Below are positions 8,742-19,403 of a stretch of 41,651 bases of DNA, in pieces. The stretch is from RPQJ01 sp963748985 (GTDB lineage: Bacteria > Pseudomonadota > Gammaproteobacteria > Steroidobacterales > Steroidobacteraceae), in contig CAVVKQ010000019.1 of the NCBI GenBank assembly GCA_963748985.1, positions 1 to 41,651 on the forward strand, written 5' to 3'. Made by a program: the position numbers and the translations under genes. Below the pieces are notes generated by a model. It saw only the letters and a program-made list of their open reading frames with translations, was not told where the DNA came from and did no database searches. Every line of letters starts with the position of its first letter. Within the stretch, counting starts at the first letter, position 1.

Positions 8742-9595
8742 CAGCCTGTCCGCCGGTCGGCCCGCCACTCCACGAACGTCTTGATCACGAGCGTCACGAT
8801 CGCCAGCAGCGCGAGCACGGACGCTACCGCGAAGGCTGCCACGAACAGGTACTCGTTGTAGAGAATCTCCACCTGCAGCGGCATCGTCGTCGTCAGGCCG
8901 CGGATGTGACCAGACACGACGGAGACCGCGCCGAACTCACCCATGGCGCGGGCGTTGCACAGGATCACACCGTAGATGAGGCCCCAGCGGATCTTCGGCA
9001 GCGTGACGCGCAGGAAAGTAGTCCAGGCGCCGGCGCCGAGCGTGATGGCGGCCTCCTCTTCCTCGCTGCCCTGCTGCTGCATGAGCGGAATGAGCTCGCG
9101 CGCGACGTAGGGAAACGTCACGAACAGGGTGGCCAGCACGATGCCGGGCACCGCAAAGATGACCTGGATGTCGCGATCCTGCAGCCACTGGCCCCACCAG
9201 CCGTGTGCGCCGAAGAGCATCACGAACACCAGGCCCGCGATGACCGGCGAAATCGCGAACGGCAGGTCGATCAACGTGATCAGCAGGCTCTTGCCCTTGA
9301 ACTCGAATTTCGCGATCGCCCAGGCGGCCGCAATGCCGAACAGTGTGTTGACCGGCACGACGATCGCCGCCGTGAGCAGCGTCAGCTTGATCGCGGCGAG
9401 CGTGTCCGGGTTGTCGAATGACTCGAGGAAGACGCGCCAGCCCTCCGCGAACGCCTGCGCGAGCACGGCGCCGAGGGGCGCCAGCAGCAACAACGCCAGG
9501 AAGCCGATGGCAACCGTGATCAGCGCAATGCGCCCGGCACGCACGCCTGCCGGCACATGCTTTCGTTTCTCGAACCGCGGGGCTGCGCCAGCCAC
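8741..9595 (-). CDS. cysW: Sulfate ABC transporter permease CysW
   Basis: One of the two channel subunits of the sulfate/thiosulfate importer in the inner membrane. The 284-residue protein has about six hydrophobic segments and the EAA-type coupling loop EEEEAAITLGAGAWTTFLRVTLP, typical of CysW, together with the conserved LPFAISPVIAGLVFVMLFG and RAMGEFGAVSVVSGHIRG stretches. It starts with GTG only one base after the cysT stop, and its stop codon overlaps the kinase start. The partner permease is CysT, the ATPase is the preceding gene, and the binding protein is probably sbp at the left end of the window. Confidence 0.95.
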   Translation of the reverse strand: MAGAAPRFEKRKHVPAGVRAGRIALITVAIGFLALLLLAPLGAVLAQAFAEGWRVFLESFDNPDTLAAIKLTLLTAAIVVPVNTLFGIAAAWAIAKFEFKGKSLLITLIDLPFAISPVIAGLVFVMLFGAHGWWGQWLQDRDIQVIFAVPGIVLATLFVTFPYVARELIPLMQQQGSEEEEAAITLGAGAWTTFLRVTLPKIRWGLIYGVILCNARAMGEFGAVSVVSGHIRGLTTTMPLQVEILYNEYLFVAAFAVASVLALLAIVTLVIKTFVEWRADRRTG

Positions 9596-9596
9596 G

Positions 9597-10499
9597 TCAG
9601 GCCCCGGCCTTCTGGGTGCGGGGGCGCGCTCGCCGCTCGACCCGGCGACCCGTGTCGGCTGGACCGATATGTCGGCGCCGGCTCCACGACTGCACCAGGT
9701 TGATGGCGAACAGCATCAGGAAGGACACGAGCAGCATCATGAAACCGAGCGCCGCGGCGCCGTTGTAGTCGAATTGCTCGAGCTTGATCACGATCAGGAG
9801 CGGCGTGATCTCGGTCTTGAGCGGCAGATTGCCGGAAATGAACACGACCGACCCGTACTCGCCGACGCCGCGCGCGAACGCCATCGTAAAGCCCGTGACG
9901 AGTGCCGGCAGCACCGCAGGCAGGATGATGCGACGGAATACCGTGAAAGGACGCGCGCCCAGTGTTTCCGCAGCCTCCTCCAGGTCGCGCTGCGCTTCGA
10001 CCAGCGCCGGCTGCACCGAGCGGACGACGAACGGCAGGCCGATCAGGATGAGTGCGACGACTACGCCGAGCCACGTGTACGCCACCTGGATCCCGAACAA
10101 CTCCTGCAGCTTCACGCCAAGCCAGCCGGTCGGCGAGAAAACCGTGGCGAGAGCGATGCCCGACACGGCCGTGGGCAGCGCGAAGGGCAGATCGATCAGC
10201 GCGTCGACCAGGCGCCGGCCCGGAAACTCGTAGCGCACGAGCGACCAGGCGACAATGAAGCCGAAGAAGGCGTTGACGACCGCGGCGATGAAGGCGGCGC
10301 CGAAACTCAGCCGGTAGGACGCCAGCGCGCGCTCGTCCAGCACCACACCGAGAAACTCCGACCAGGTCAGCGACGTGGTCTTGAAGATCAGCGCCGCGAG
10401 CGGCAGCAGCACGAGGGCGCTCAGGAAGAACGTCGTGAATCCGAGCGTCAGTCCGAATCCCGGGAGGATGCTGGGCTGGCGGAACCAGGAAGCGGCCAT
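9597..10499 (-). CDS. cysT: Sulfate ABC transporter permease CysT
   Basis: The 300-residue CysT (CysU) channel subunit. It has the family hallmarks PGFGLTLGFTTFFLSALVLLP at the N-terminus, DLPFALPTAVSGIALATVFSP, the coupling loop DLEEAAETLGARPFTVFRRIILP, and RGVGEYGSVVFISGNLPLKTE. Six membrane segments are expected. The ATG at 10499 is one base after the cysA stop, so the three transporter genes are read as one unit. The C-terminus ends in a short basic tail (RRVERRARPRTQKAGA) that looks cytoplasmic. Confidence 0.95.
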   Translation of the reverse strand: MAASWFRQPSILPGFGLTLGFTTFFLSALVLLPLAALIFKTTSLTWSEFLGVVLDERALASYRLSFGAAFIAAVVNAFFGFIVAWSLVRYEFPGRRLVDALIDLPFALPTAVSGIALATVFSPTGWLGVKLQELFGIQVAYTWLGVVVALILIGLPFVVRSVQPALVEAQRDLEEAAETLGARPFTVFRRIILPAVLPALVTGFTMAFARGVGEYGSVVFISGNLPLKTEITPLLIVIKLEQFDYNGAAALGFMMLLVSFLMLFAINLVQSWSRRRHIGPADTGRRVERRARPRTQKAGA

Positions 10500-10500
10500 T

Positions 10501-12234
<1,734 letters not shown>

Positions 12235-12371
12235 GCGCAGGCCATGGAGTTGATTGGGGTTTTCACGGCATCCTAAGGTCGCGGGGTTACGCCGTCAGTC
12301 GCCCCGGGGTGACATTTCGGTAACATCTGCCACGCCCTGCCATTGTGCACGCCCTGACCCAGGAATCTGTG
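12235..12371. other. Divergent intergenic region cysA / HerA-like ATPase
   Basis: A spacer of about 137 bases between two divergently transcribed units; it must hold both promoters. I see no convincing -35/-10 pair on either strand and no riboswitch-like structure. On the plus strand AGGA at 12361-12364 lies seven bases before the ATG at 12372 and supports that start over the upstream in-frame GTG at 12345. Confidence 0.5.
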
Positions 12372-14754
12372 ATGTCACTTCCGTCTTATGAAAAGCTTGG
12401 TGTGTTCTATCTCGGGCGGGAGTACGACCCGGCCACGCAGCAGCTCGGCGACGAACTGCTGTACGACTCGCGCGACCTGACGACGCATGCGGTCTGCATC
12501 GGCATGACCGGCAGCGGCAAGACCGGCCTCTGCGTGTCGCTGCTCGAGGAGGCCGCGATCGACGGCGTGCCCGCCATCGTCATCGACCCTAAGGGCGACA
12601 TCGCCAACCTCGCACTGACCTTTCCACAACTGCGGCCGGAAGACTTCAAGCCCTGGGTCGACGCCGGCGAAGCCGCGCGCAAGGGCCAGAGCGTTGACGA
12701 GTTTGCGGCGGCAACCGCGGCGACCTGGCGCAAGGGACTCGAGGAGTGGGGCCAGGACGGCGAACGCATCCAGCGCCTGCGTGACGCGGCCGTCGTGGAC
12801 ATCTACACGCCCGGTTCGAACGCTGGCCGGCCGCTGTCGATCCTCAGCTCGTTTGCGGCGCCCGATCCCGTGGTCGCAAGCGACGCCACCGCGCTGAAGG
12901 AGCGTGTCGGCTCTGCCGTCGCCGGTTTGCTCGGACTGCTCGGCATCGACGCCGATCCGATCCGCAGTCGCGAATTCATCCTGCTGTCCGCCTTGCTCGA
13001 CGCAGCGTGGCGCAATGGCGAGAGCCTCGACCTCGCCGCCCTGATCCGGTCAGTGCAGAAGCCGCCGTTCGACAACGTGGGTGTCTTCGACGTCGAGAGT
13101 TTCTTCCCGGCAAAGGACCGCACGGAGCTCGCGCTCCGCATCAACGGCCTGCTGGCATCGCCTGGGTTCGAGGCCTGGCTCGCCGGCGATGCGCTCGACA
13201 TCCAGTCGCTGCTCTACGACGCGAGCGGCAAGCCCCGCATCGCGATCATCTCGATCGCGCACCTGAACGACGCCGAACGCATGTTCGTCGTGACGCTGGT
13301 CACGAACGAACTCGTCGCGTGGATGCGCCGCCAGTCCGGCACCACCAGCCTGCGCGCGATCTTCTACATGGATGAGGTGTTCGGCTTCTTCCCGCCGAGC
13401 GCGATGCCGCCGTCCAAGTTGCCGATGCTGACGCTGATGAAGCAGGCGCGCGCGTTCGGCCTCGGCGTCGTGCTGGCGACGCAGAATCCCGTCGACCTCG
13501 ACTACAAGGGCCTGGGCAACGCAGGCACCTGGTTCATCGGCCGCCTGCAGACGGAGCGCGACAAAGCGCGCGTGATCGAAGGCCTGCTCGGCAGCGATTC
13601 GGCCGGCGGCATGGACAAGGCGCAGCTCGAAGCGGCGATGTCGAGCCTGCCGCAGCGCACGTTCCTGATGCGCAACGTGCACGACGCAGCGCCCGTGCTG
13701 CTCCGCACACGCTGGGCACTTTCGTACCTGCGCGGTCCGCTGACCGCGGCCGAGATCGCCAGGCTGGCTGCGTCGGAGGGGAAGAAGTCCACGTCGCCCG
13801 CACCCGCCTCAGCGACCGAACCCGTTCGCTGCCGCCACGCAGCGTGCGCCGGCGATGGCGTCGGGCAGTCGCCCGATCGTCCCGGCGGGCATACCGGAGA
13901 GGTTCATGGCGGCCGCAGGCAACCAGGGCGTCGAGTACGAACCACGCATCGGAGCACGCGTGCGTGCGCACTTCGTCGACGCGAAGGCTGGACTCGATGC
14001 ATGGGAAAACTGGTACTACCTCGCACCATTGACTGCGCAGGGACCTGACTGGGAGGCCGCCGAAACCTGCAATGCTGATGCGATCCAACTGCTCGAAGTA
14101 CCCGCTCCCAACGCGACGTTTGCGGACGTCGCCGGCGGCGCGATTGCGGGCAAGACCTTGGCGCGGCACGGTAAGTCGCTGGCAGATCACGTCTACCGCA
14201 CGTCCTCGCTGTCGATCCTGCGGTGTCCCGAGCTCAAGTTGACCTCGGCGCCAGGCGGCAGCGAAAGCGAGTTCCGGGCACGGATGGCATTGGCCTTGCG
14301 CGAGAAGCGCGACGCGGCCGTCGATGCCTTGCGCAGGAAATACGCGTCGAAGCTCGACACGATCGAGGACCGGGCGCGCAAGGCGGAACAGAAACTCGTG
14401 CGCGAAAAAGAGCAGTCGAGCCAGCAGACGATGTCTTCCGCGCTCAGCGTGGGGGGCAGCCTGCTCGGCGCGCTGTTCGGCGGCCGTCGCAGCAGCGCGT
14501 TCGGCAAAGCGTCGACCGCGGCGAAGAGCGTAGGCCGCATCGGCAAGGAACGGACCGACGTCGCGCATGCCGCAGCCGACTTGACGGCGTTGCAACAGCA
14601 ACACGCCGCGCTGGAGGCGGAGCTGGCCGACGAGATCGCAGCGCTCGAATCGAAGTTCGACGCCGGTGCGATCGCCGTGGAGCAGTCGGAGATCAAGGCC
14701 CGCAAGTCCGACACCGAAGTGACCGATCTGGCGCTCGTCTGGCAGCCGGCTTGA
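12372..14754 (+). CDS. HerA/VirB4-like ATPase, interrupted by a +1 frameshift
   Basis: A P-loop ATPase of the HerA/FtsK-like bacterial family (DUF853-type), about 795 residues if the two frames are joined. Walker A is GMTGSGKT at residues 44-51; Walker B is AIFYMDEVFGFFP near 330, followed by ATQNPVDLDYKGL and a GTWFIGRLQTERDK stretch. After RGPLTAAEIARLAASEG the first frame runs into a Pro/Ala linker and then non-protein-like sequence ending at 14048. The family's C-terminal half continues one base later in frame (RPIVPAGIPERF, WENWYYLAPL, a long coiled coil, ending TDLALVWQPA at 14754). These ATPases are common but poorly characterised; roles in DNA or protein translocation are guessed from fold. 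It is either a disrupted gene or a sequencing error. Confidence 0.88.
13744..13854 (+). other. Frameshift zone in the HerA-like ATPase
   Basis: The downstream frame is open from 13744, and the conserved C-terminal block begins by about 13870, so one extra base (or two missing) must fall in this linker. Third-position G/C suggests the switch is after about 13815, near the small C-runs. A G-run at 13776-13781 is another candidate. No slippery site with a stimulatory structure was recognised. Confidence 0.7.
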
Positions 14755-14794
14755 CGTAGAATCGGTCCGGTTCGCCCCACCCCGAGTGACAGCG

Positions 14795-15184
14795 ATGGAC
14801 GACCTGATCCGCAAGATCACCAAGAACCTGGGTGTCTCCAGGGACCAGGCCCGCGGTGGCGTCGTGGCGCTGCTGCGTGCGGGTCAGCAGAACCTGAGCC
14901 CGACGGACTTCAAGGCTTTCGTCGCCGACGTCCCGGGCGCCGACAAGCTGCTCAAGAACGCCCCGCCGCCGAGTGCCCTGAGTTCGCTCGCCGGCGGCAT
15001 CGGATCGTTGTTCGGTGGCAGGAAATCGGCCACCGGCCGCTGGGCGGGCCTTGCCGCATCGTTTGCGGAACTGGGCGTCGACATCGACACCGCGAAAAAA
15101 TTCGGGCCGATCGTGATCGAGCACGTCCGCGAGCACGGCGGCGAAGACCTGGTCGACAAGATCCGCGTCGCCCTCAACGTCTGA
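14795..15184 (+). CDS. DUF2780 (VcgC/VcgE-like) protein
   Basis: About 129 residues matching the DUF2780 family, whose function is unknown. The helical N-terminal part LIRKITKNLGVSRDQARGG is followed by NLSPTDFKAFVADVPGADKLL, a Gly/Ser-rich middle (SSLAGGIGSLFGG) and a helical end DTAKKFGPIVIEHVREHGGEDLVDKI. I prefer ATG 14795; a GTG nine bases upstream is also in frame. No signal peptide is visible. It follows the HerA-like ATPase by 40 bases on the same strand and may be co-transcribed. Confidence 0.85.
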   Translation: MDDLIRKITKNLGVSRDQARGGVVALLRAGQQNLSPTDFKAFVADVPGADKLLKNAPPPSALSSLAGGIGSLFGGRKSATGRWAGLAASFAELGVDIDTAKKFGPIVIEHVREHGGEDLVDKIRVALNV

Positions 15185-15208
15185 CGGCCCGACGGCCGAA
15201 CCTGCCGC

Positions 15209-16537
15209 ATGAACCGACTGAACCTGCCCCTCGCGGGTCGCCTGCGAACGTGCCGCGCTCCCGCCTTGGCTCTCCTGGCAGCAGCGCTTGCGCTCTCTGC
15301 ATGCTCGAAACCCGCCAGCCGCGAACTGCAGGCCGGCAGCTACCGCGCGACTCTCGAGCTGCCGGGCAACAAGACGGTCCCCTTCGGCCTGGACGTGGCG
15401 CAGGAAGAGACTGGCAAGGTGCTGTACGTCACCAACGGTGATGAACGTATCCGGCTCGACGAAGTGGAAGTCACTCCGGACCAGCTGCAGGCCCGGTTTC
15501 CCGGCTACGAAACGACCCTGTCCGCGAAGGTGAGGGGCGGCGAGCTGACAGGTGACGTCACGCTCATTCACGCAGACGGCAAGGTGCTGCAACTGCCGTT
15601 CAAAGCGAAGCTCGGCGAAACCTGGCGCTTCTACCCCGACGCCTTGCCGGACAACGCGGATTTCGCAGGCCGGTGGGACGTGGCATTCACGGACGGCACC
15701 GGTCGCCGGACTCCCGGCGTCGCCATGTTCGACCAGCGCTTCGACGACGTGACGGGTACGGTGCTGATGCCCACGGACGACCAGCGTTTCCTGGCCGGGG
15801 AGGCTCATGACGAGGAGTTGCGACTGTCCCGTTTCGACGGCGGTGCAGTCGTGCTCTACGAAGCGAGGCTCGACGCCAGGGGCGCGCTCGTTGGTGAAAC
15901 GTGGTCGGACCGCGGCGGCTCGCAACGCTTCGTCGCGACCCGCAATCCCGACGCCGCGATCGATGCGGCGGCGTTCGCTTCGCGCCTGCGCAATCCCGCA
16001 GCACCGTTCACGTTCGCGTTCAAGGACCTGGACGGCACGACGGTGTCGAGCAGCGATCCGCGTTTCAAGGACAAGGTACTGCTGGTCACGCTCGCTGGCA
16101 GCTGGTGTCCCAACAGCCACGACGAAGCACGGTTGCTGGTGCAACTCGACCGCCAGTACCGGTCGCGAGGACTCGAGATCGTCAGCCTGATGTTCGAGCA
16201 GCATACGGAATTCAAGCGTGCCGTTGCCGCCGTGCAGCGGTTCCGCACGGCCTACGGCATCACCTACCCGACATTGATCGCGGGCACGGCCGACAAGTCG
16301 AAGGCTGCGGCCGTGTTGCCCCAGTTCGACGCCGTCCGCGCCTACCCGACTGCGATCTTCATGGACCGCAGGGGCCGTGTGCGCAAGATCCACACCGGGT
16401 TCGCAGGGCCGGCCACGGCTGTGCAGCACGACCTGCTGGTGCACGAGTTCGAGACCCGGATCGAAGAGCTGCTGCAGGCTGGCGCAACGTTCACCGATTC
16501 CACTGCGCCCACGGCGGAGCCGCCACTCAGTCCCTGA
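15209..16537 (+). CDS. Lipoprotein with thioredoxin-like (TlpA-type) domain lacking the second Cys
   Basis: A 442-residue exported lipoprotein: the signal ends in the lipobox LSAC (Cys about 32). Residues roughly 35-260 form two beta-rich regions of unknown role. The C-terminal part is a TlpA/ResA-like thioredoxin fold with FKDKVLLVTLAGSWCPNSHDE, a Gly-Ile-Thr-Tyr-Pro-Thr segment with the cis-proline and AIFMDRRGRVRKIHTGF. The active site is WCxxS (Cys300, Ser303) instead of the usual WCxxC, so it cannot form the normal intramolecular disulfide and may act through a mixed disulfide or serve as a binding module. Its 3' end overlaps yajQ on the other strand by 11 bases. Confidence 0.87.
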   Translation: MNRLNLPLAGRLRTCRAPALALLAAALALSACSKPASRELQAGSYRATLELPGNKTVPFGLDVAQEETGKVLYVTNGDERIRLDEVEVTPDQLQARFPGYETTLSAKVRGGELTGDVTLIHADGKVLQLPFKAKLGETWRFYPDALPDNADFAGRWDVAFTDGTGRRTPGVAMFDQRFDDVTGTVLMPTDDQRFLAGEAHDEELRLSRFDGGAVVLYEARLDARGALVGETWSDRGGSQRFVATRNPDAAIDAAAFASRLRNPAAPFTFAFKDLDGTTVSSSDPRFKDKVLLVTLAGSWCPNSHDEARLLVQLDRQYRSRGLEIVSLMFEQHTEFKRAVAAVQRFRTAYGITYPTLIAGTADKSKAAAVLPQFDAVRAYPTAIFMDRRGRVRKIHTGFAGPATAVQHDLLVHEFETRIEELLQAGATFTDSTAPTAEPPLSP

Positions 16538-17009
16538 AGTTGGTGAACTGCAGCGGCAGCTCGTACTCGCCCTTCTTTACCAGCGCGATTGCATCCTGCA
16601 GGTCGTCCCGGCTCTTGCCGGTCACGCGAACCTGCTTGTCCTGCAGCGCCGCCTGCACCTTGATTTTCGAATCCTTGATCTGCCGCTGGATCTTCTTGCC
16701 GAGTTCCGTCTCGATCCCCTCGCGCAGCGTGACGATCTGTTTCGCCGTCTGGCCGGTGGTCACAGGCTCGTCGATCTTCAGGCAGGCGACGTCGATGCTG
16801 CGCTTGGCGAGCTTCAGCTTCAGGATTTCAATCATTTGCTTTAGTTGAAAGTCAGCAGGCGCAGAGAGCGTGATGACATGATCTTTCAATTCAAACTTGG
16901 CATTCGTCCCCTTGAAGTCGAAGCGCTGGCCCACCTCGCGGGAGGCCTGGTCCACGGCATTGGTCACTTCGTGCATGGGGAGCTCGGACACGATGTCGAA
17001 CGAAGGCAT
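16527..17009 (-). CDS. yajQ: YajQ-family nucleotide-binding protein
   Basis: A 160-residue YajQ (UPF0234) protein with two RRM-like alpha/beta domains. Family marks are the N-terminal MPSFDIVSE, EVTNAVDQASREVGQRFDFKG, the middle IDVACLKIDEP and VQAALQDKQVRVTGKSRDDLQ, and the usual C-terminal LPLQFTNFRD. Homologues bind nucleotides, and in Xanthomonas and Pseudomonas they act as cyclic di-GMP receptors that work with LysR-type partners; whether this protein does so is not shown. It is a single-gene unit, convergent with the thioredoxin-like lipoprotein, and starts at ATG 17009. Confidence 0.96.
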   Translation of the reverse strand: MPSFDIVSELPMHEVTNAVDQASREVGQRFDFKGTNAKFELKDHVITLSAPADFQLKQMIEILKLKLAKRSIDVACLKIDEPVTTGQTAKQIVTLREGIETELGKKIQRQIKDSKIKVQAALQDKQVRVTGKSRDDLQDAIALVKKGEYELPLQFTNFRD

Positions 17010-17104
17010 GGTTGGGTGGGCTCGGGACTTAAGGGACAGGCTGCAAGCCTAACGTGCTGGAGGCCGGTCGAGACAGGCCCCGCGCCTTGATTCGGTTTCT
17101 ACTT

Positions 17105-17133
17105 AATACGAATACGAATGATTTGCATTGACA
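17105..17133 (+). promoter_or_regulatory. Fur-box-like operator upstream of the TonB receptor
   Basis: Two copies of AATACG (17105-17116) run into the inverted repeat AATGATTTGCATT (17117-17129), giving the hexamer-like, AT-rich look of a Fur site, immediately followed by TTGACA at 17128-17133, which could be a -35 box. No good -10 was found 16-18 bases on. It fits an iron-repressed receptor gene, but this is pattern matching only. Confidence 0.6.
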
Positions 17134-17192
17134 TCTAACTAGGCATTCAGCAAAGTCCCGACCAACAAAGAATCCATACCGTCGGACCTTCC

Positions 17193-19403
17193 ATGCCCGC
17201 TTTCGCCCGCTCGGCCGTCACGCCCACCAGTCCCTCTGATCGATTCCTGGTGCCTCGCCGAGCGTTGCTCGGCCTGGCCGTGACCGCCATCCTGCTCGCT
17301 GCGACCAATGCCCGAGCCGACGATGACGCGGCTGCCGCCATCGATGGGCTGGAGCCCGTCATCACCGTGATCGGCGACCGAATCCGCCTCGACTCGATCC
17401 CGGGTTCCGCTACGGTCATCGACGCAGACGTGCTCATCGAGTCCCGCGTCTTCACCATCAACGAAGCGATGCACAAAGTGCCCGGGGTGTTCGCACGCGA
17501 CGAGGAAGGGCTCGGTCTGCGGCCGAACCTGGGCGTCCGCGGCCTCAACCCGACCCGCTCTGGCAAGGTCCTGCTGCTCGAAGACGGCATTCCAATTGCC
17601 TATGCCCCGTATGGCGACAACGCAACCTACTACCACCCGCCGGTCGATCGCTTCGAACGCATCGAGGTCCTGAAGGGCTCCGGCCAGATCGCCTTTGGAC
17701 CGCACACAGTCGGCGCGGTGATCAATTACATCACGCCACCGGTGCCGGACGACCGCGCGGGCCGGCTCGTCGGTTCGTTCGGCAACAAGGACTTCCGCGA
17801 GATCCATGGCGCGGTGGGTGACACCTTCGGCGAGACCGGCTTCATCGCGCACGGCACCTGGAAGGAAACAGACGGCGCGCGCGACAACATGCATTTCGAA
17901 GTCGGCGACGTGAACCTGAAGGTGGCGCACGCCCTCACCGAGCGGCAGGCCGTCACCGTCCGCGTGAGCTATTACGACGAGAGTTCGCAAGTGCCGTATT
18001 CGGGGCTCACGCTCGCCGAGTGGCAGGCCGACCCGTACCAGAATCCCTTCGAGCACGACGCGATGGAGGCGCAGCGTTTCGGCACGTCTGCCACGCACCG
18101 CTTCGAACTGAATCCTGCGGTGACCTTCACCACCAACGCCTACTACACGTACTTCAACCGCGACTGGTGGCGGCAGTCGAGCAATTCGGCACAGCGCCCG
18201 AACGATGCGAGCGACCCTGCGTGCGCCGGAATGGCGAACCTCGCCACGACGTGTGGCAACGAGGGCCGCCTGCGCCAGTACTGGACGGCCGGCCTCGAGC
18301 CGCGCGCAGCGGTGGAGCACGGATTGTTCGGCGTCGACAACGTCACCGAGGCGGGTATTCGCTATCACGTCGAGGACCAGTTCCGCGTGCAGGCGAACGG
18401 CGACACCCCGACCTCGCGCGAGCCGGGCACCGGACGCAATGCCGGCATCCGCGAGGACAGCGACCGCTCGGTCGAAGCGATGTCGGCTTTCGTGCAGAAC
18501 CGCTTCGACTTTGGCCATTGGACCGTCACACCCGGCGTACGATTCGAGCACGTCGACTACGAACGCACGGACAACCTGACGGCAACCGAGGGCAAGTCGA
18601 CCGTCGACGAAGTCGTGCCCGGAATCGGCGCGACTTACGAGGTGCTGCCGCAGGTGGTCATGTTCGCGGGCGTGCACCGTGGCTTCGCGCCCCCGGGCGT
18701 TGCGGACATCGTGACGGCCGCGGGTGGCAGCGTCGATCTCGATGCCGAACTCTCCTGGAATTACGAACTGGGCTTGCGGGCCAATCCGCGCGACGGGCTC
18801 GCGTACGAAGCCACGCTTTTCCGCATGGACTTCGAAAACCAGATCGTGCCAGCCAGCGTCGCAGGCGGATCGGGCGCGACACTCACCAGCGCCGGCGAAA
18901 CCCTGCAGCAGGGCCTCGAGCTCTCGGGTAATGCGTCCAGCACGGGTTTCGTCGAATGGCCGTTCGAGGTCTTTGCTCGCGCGTCCTACACCTGGCTCGC
19001 GGATGCGGAATACGTCGGCGAGCGGTACAGCAACATTGCCGGCTTCAGCACCGTCAGCGTGACCGGCAACCGCCTGCCCTACGCGCCCGAGCACCTGCTC
19101 TCCGGCACGGTCGGTGTGCGCACCCGCTTTGGACTCGGGGTATCACTCGAGGGCGTCTACACCAGTTCGTCTTTCACCGACGACCTCAATACCGTCGCGA
19201 TCGTCGCGAACGGGCAGCGCGGAGCAATGCCCAGCTACACGGTGTGGAACCTGACGGCCAATTACGACCTGCCGCTCTGCAACTGCACCGTCTTCGCCAC
19301 GGCGAAGAATCTCGGTGACACGCTCTACGTTGCCGACATGAGCCGTGGGCTGATCCCGGGCATGCCGCGCCTGGTGCAGGCGGGGTTCGAAGTCAGGTTC
19401 TAG
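17193..19403 (+). CDS. TonB-dependent outer-membrane receptor, FecA-like
   Basis: A 736-residue receptor. The signal peptide runs to about TNARA, the mature chain starts with an acidic stretch, and the TonB box is probably EPVITVIGDR. The plug domain contains the blocks NEAMHKVPGVFARDEE, RPNLGVRGLNPTRSGK, LLLEDGIPIAYAPYG and IEVLKGSGQIAFGPHTVGAV, which are closest to the ferric-dicitrate receptor FecA and related ferric-siderophore receptors. A 22-strand barrel ends in the terminal phenylalanine (FEVRF). There is no N-terminal signalling (STN) domain and no FecI/FecR pair nearby, so it is not a self-regulating FecA. A Fur-like site lies upstream. The exact ligand is unknown. It is convergent with the hydrolase gene, overlapping it by four bases. 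Confidence 0.93.
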   Translation: MPAFARSAVTPTSPSDRFLVPRRALLGLAVTAILLAATNARADDDAAAAIDGLEPVITVIGDRIRLDSIPGSATVIDADVLIESRVFTINEAMHKVPGVFARDEEGLGLRPNLGVRGLNPTRSGKVLLLEDGIPIAYAPYGDNATYYHPPVDRFERIEVLKGSGQIAFGPHTVGAVINYITPPVPDDRAGRLVGSFGNKDFREIHGAVGDTFGETGFIAHGTWKETDGARDNMHFEVGDVNLKVAHALTERQAVTVRVSYYDESSQVPYSGLTLAEWQADPYQNPFEHDAMEAQRFGTSATHRFELNPAVTFTTNAYYTYFNRDWWRQSSNSAQRPNDASDPACAGMANLATTCGNEGRLRQYWTAGLEPRAAVEHGLFGVDNVTEAGIRYHVEDQFRVQANGDTPTSREPGTGRNAGIREDSDRSVEAMSAFVQNRFDFGHWTVTPGVRFEHVDYERTDNLTATEGKSTVDEVVPGIGATYEVLPQVVMFAGVHRGFAPPGVADIVTAAGGSVDLDAELSWNYELGLRANPRDGLAYEATLFRMDFENQIVPASVAGGSGATLTSAGETLQQGLELSGNASSTGFVEWPFEVFARASYTWLADAEYVGERYSNIAGFSTVSVTGNRLPYAPEHLLSGTVGVRTRFGLGVSLEGVYTSSSFTDDLNTVAIVANGQRGAMPSYTVWNLTANYDLPLCNCTVFATAKNLGDTLYVADMSRGLIPGMPRLVQAGFEVRF

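Noticed and set aside
6669..8861. Long open frame on the plus strand through the kinase and the cysW end
   Set aside because: It is antisense to well-supported genes, has Arg/Gln/His-rich composition typical of reverse-strand reading in GC-rich DNA, and shows no domain.
13855..14754. Treating the C-terminal part of the HerA-like ATPase as its own gene
   Set aside because: The ATG at 13855 has no ribosome site, and the sequence continues the same family directly from the upstream part in another frame.
17139..19094. Long open frame on the minus strand through the TonB receptor
   Set aside because: It is antisense to a receptor with many matched motifs and has no recognisable domain.
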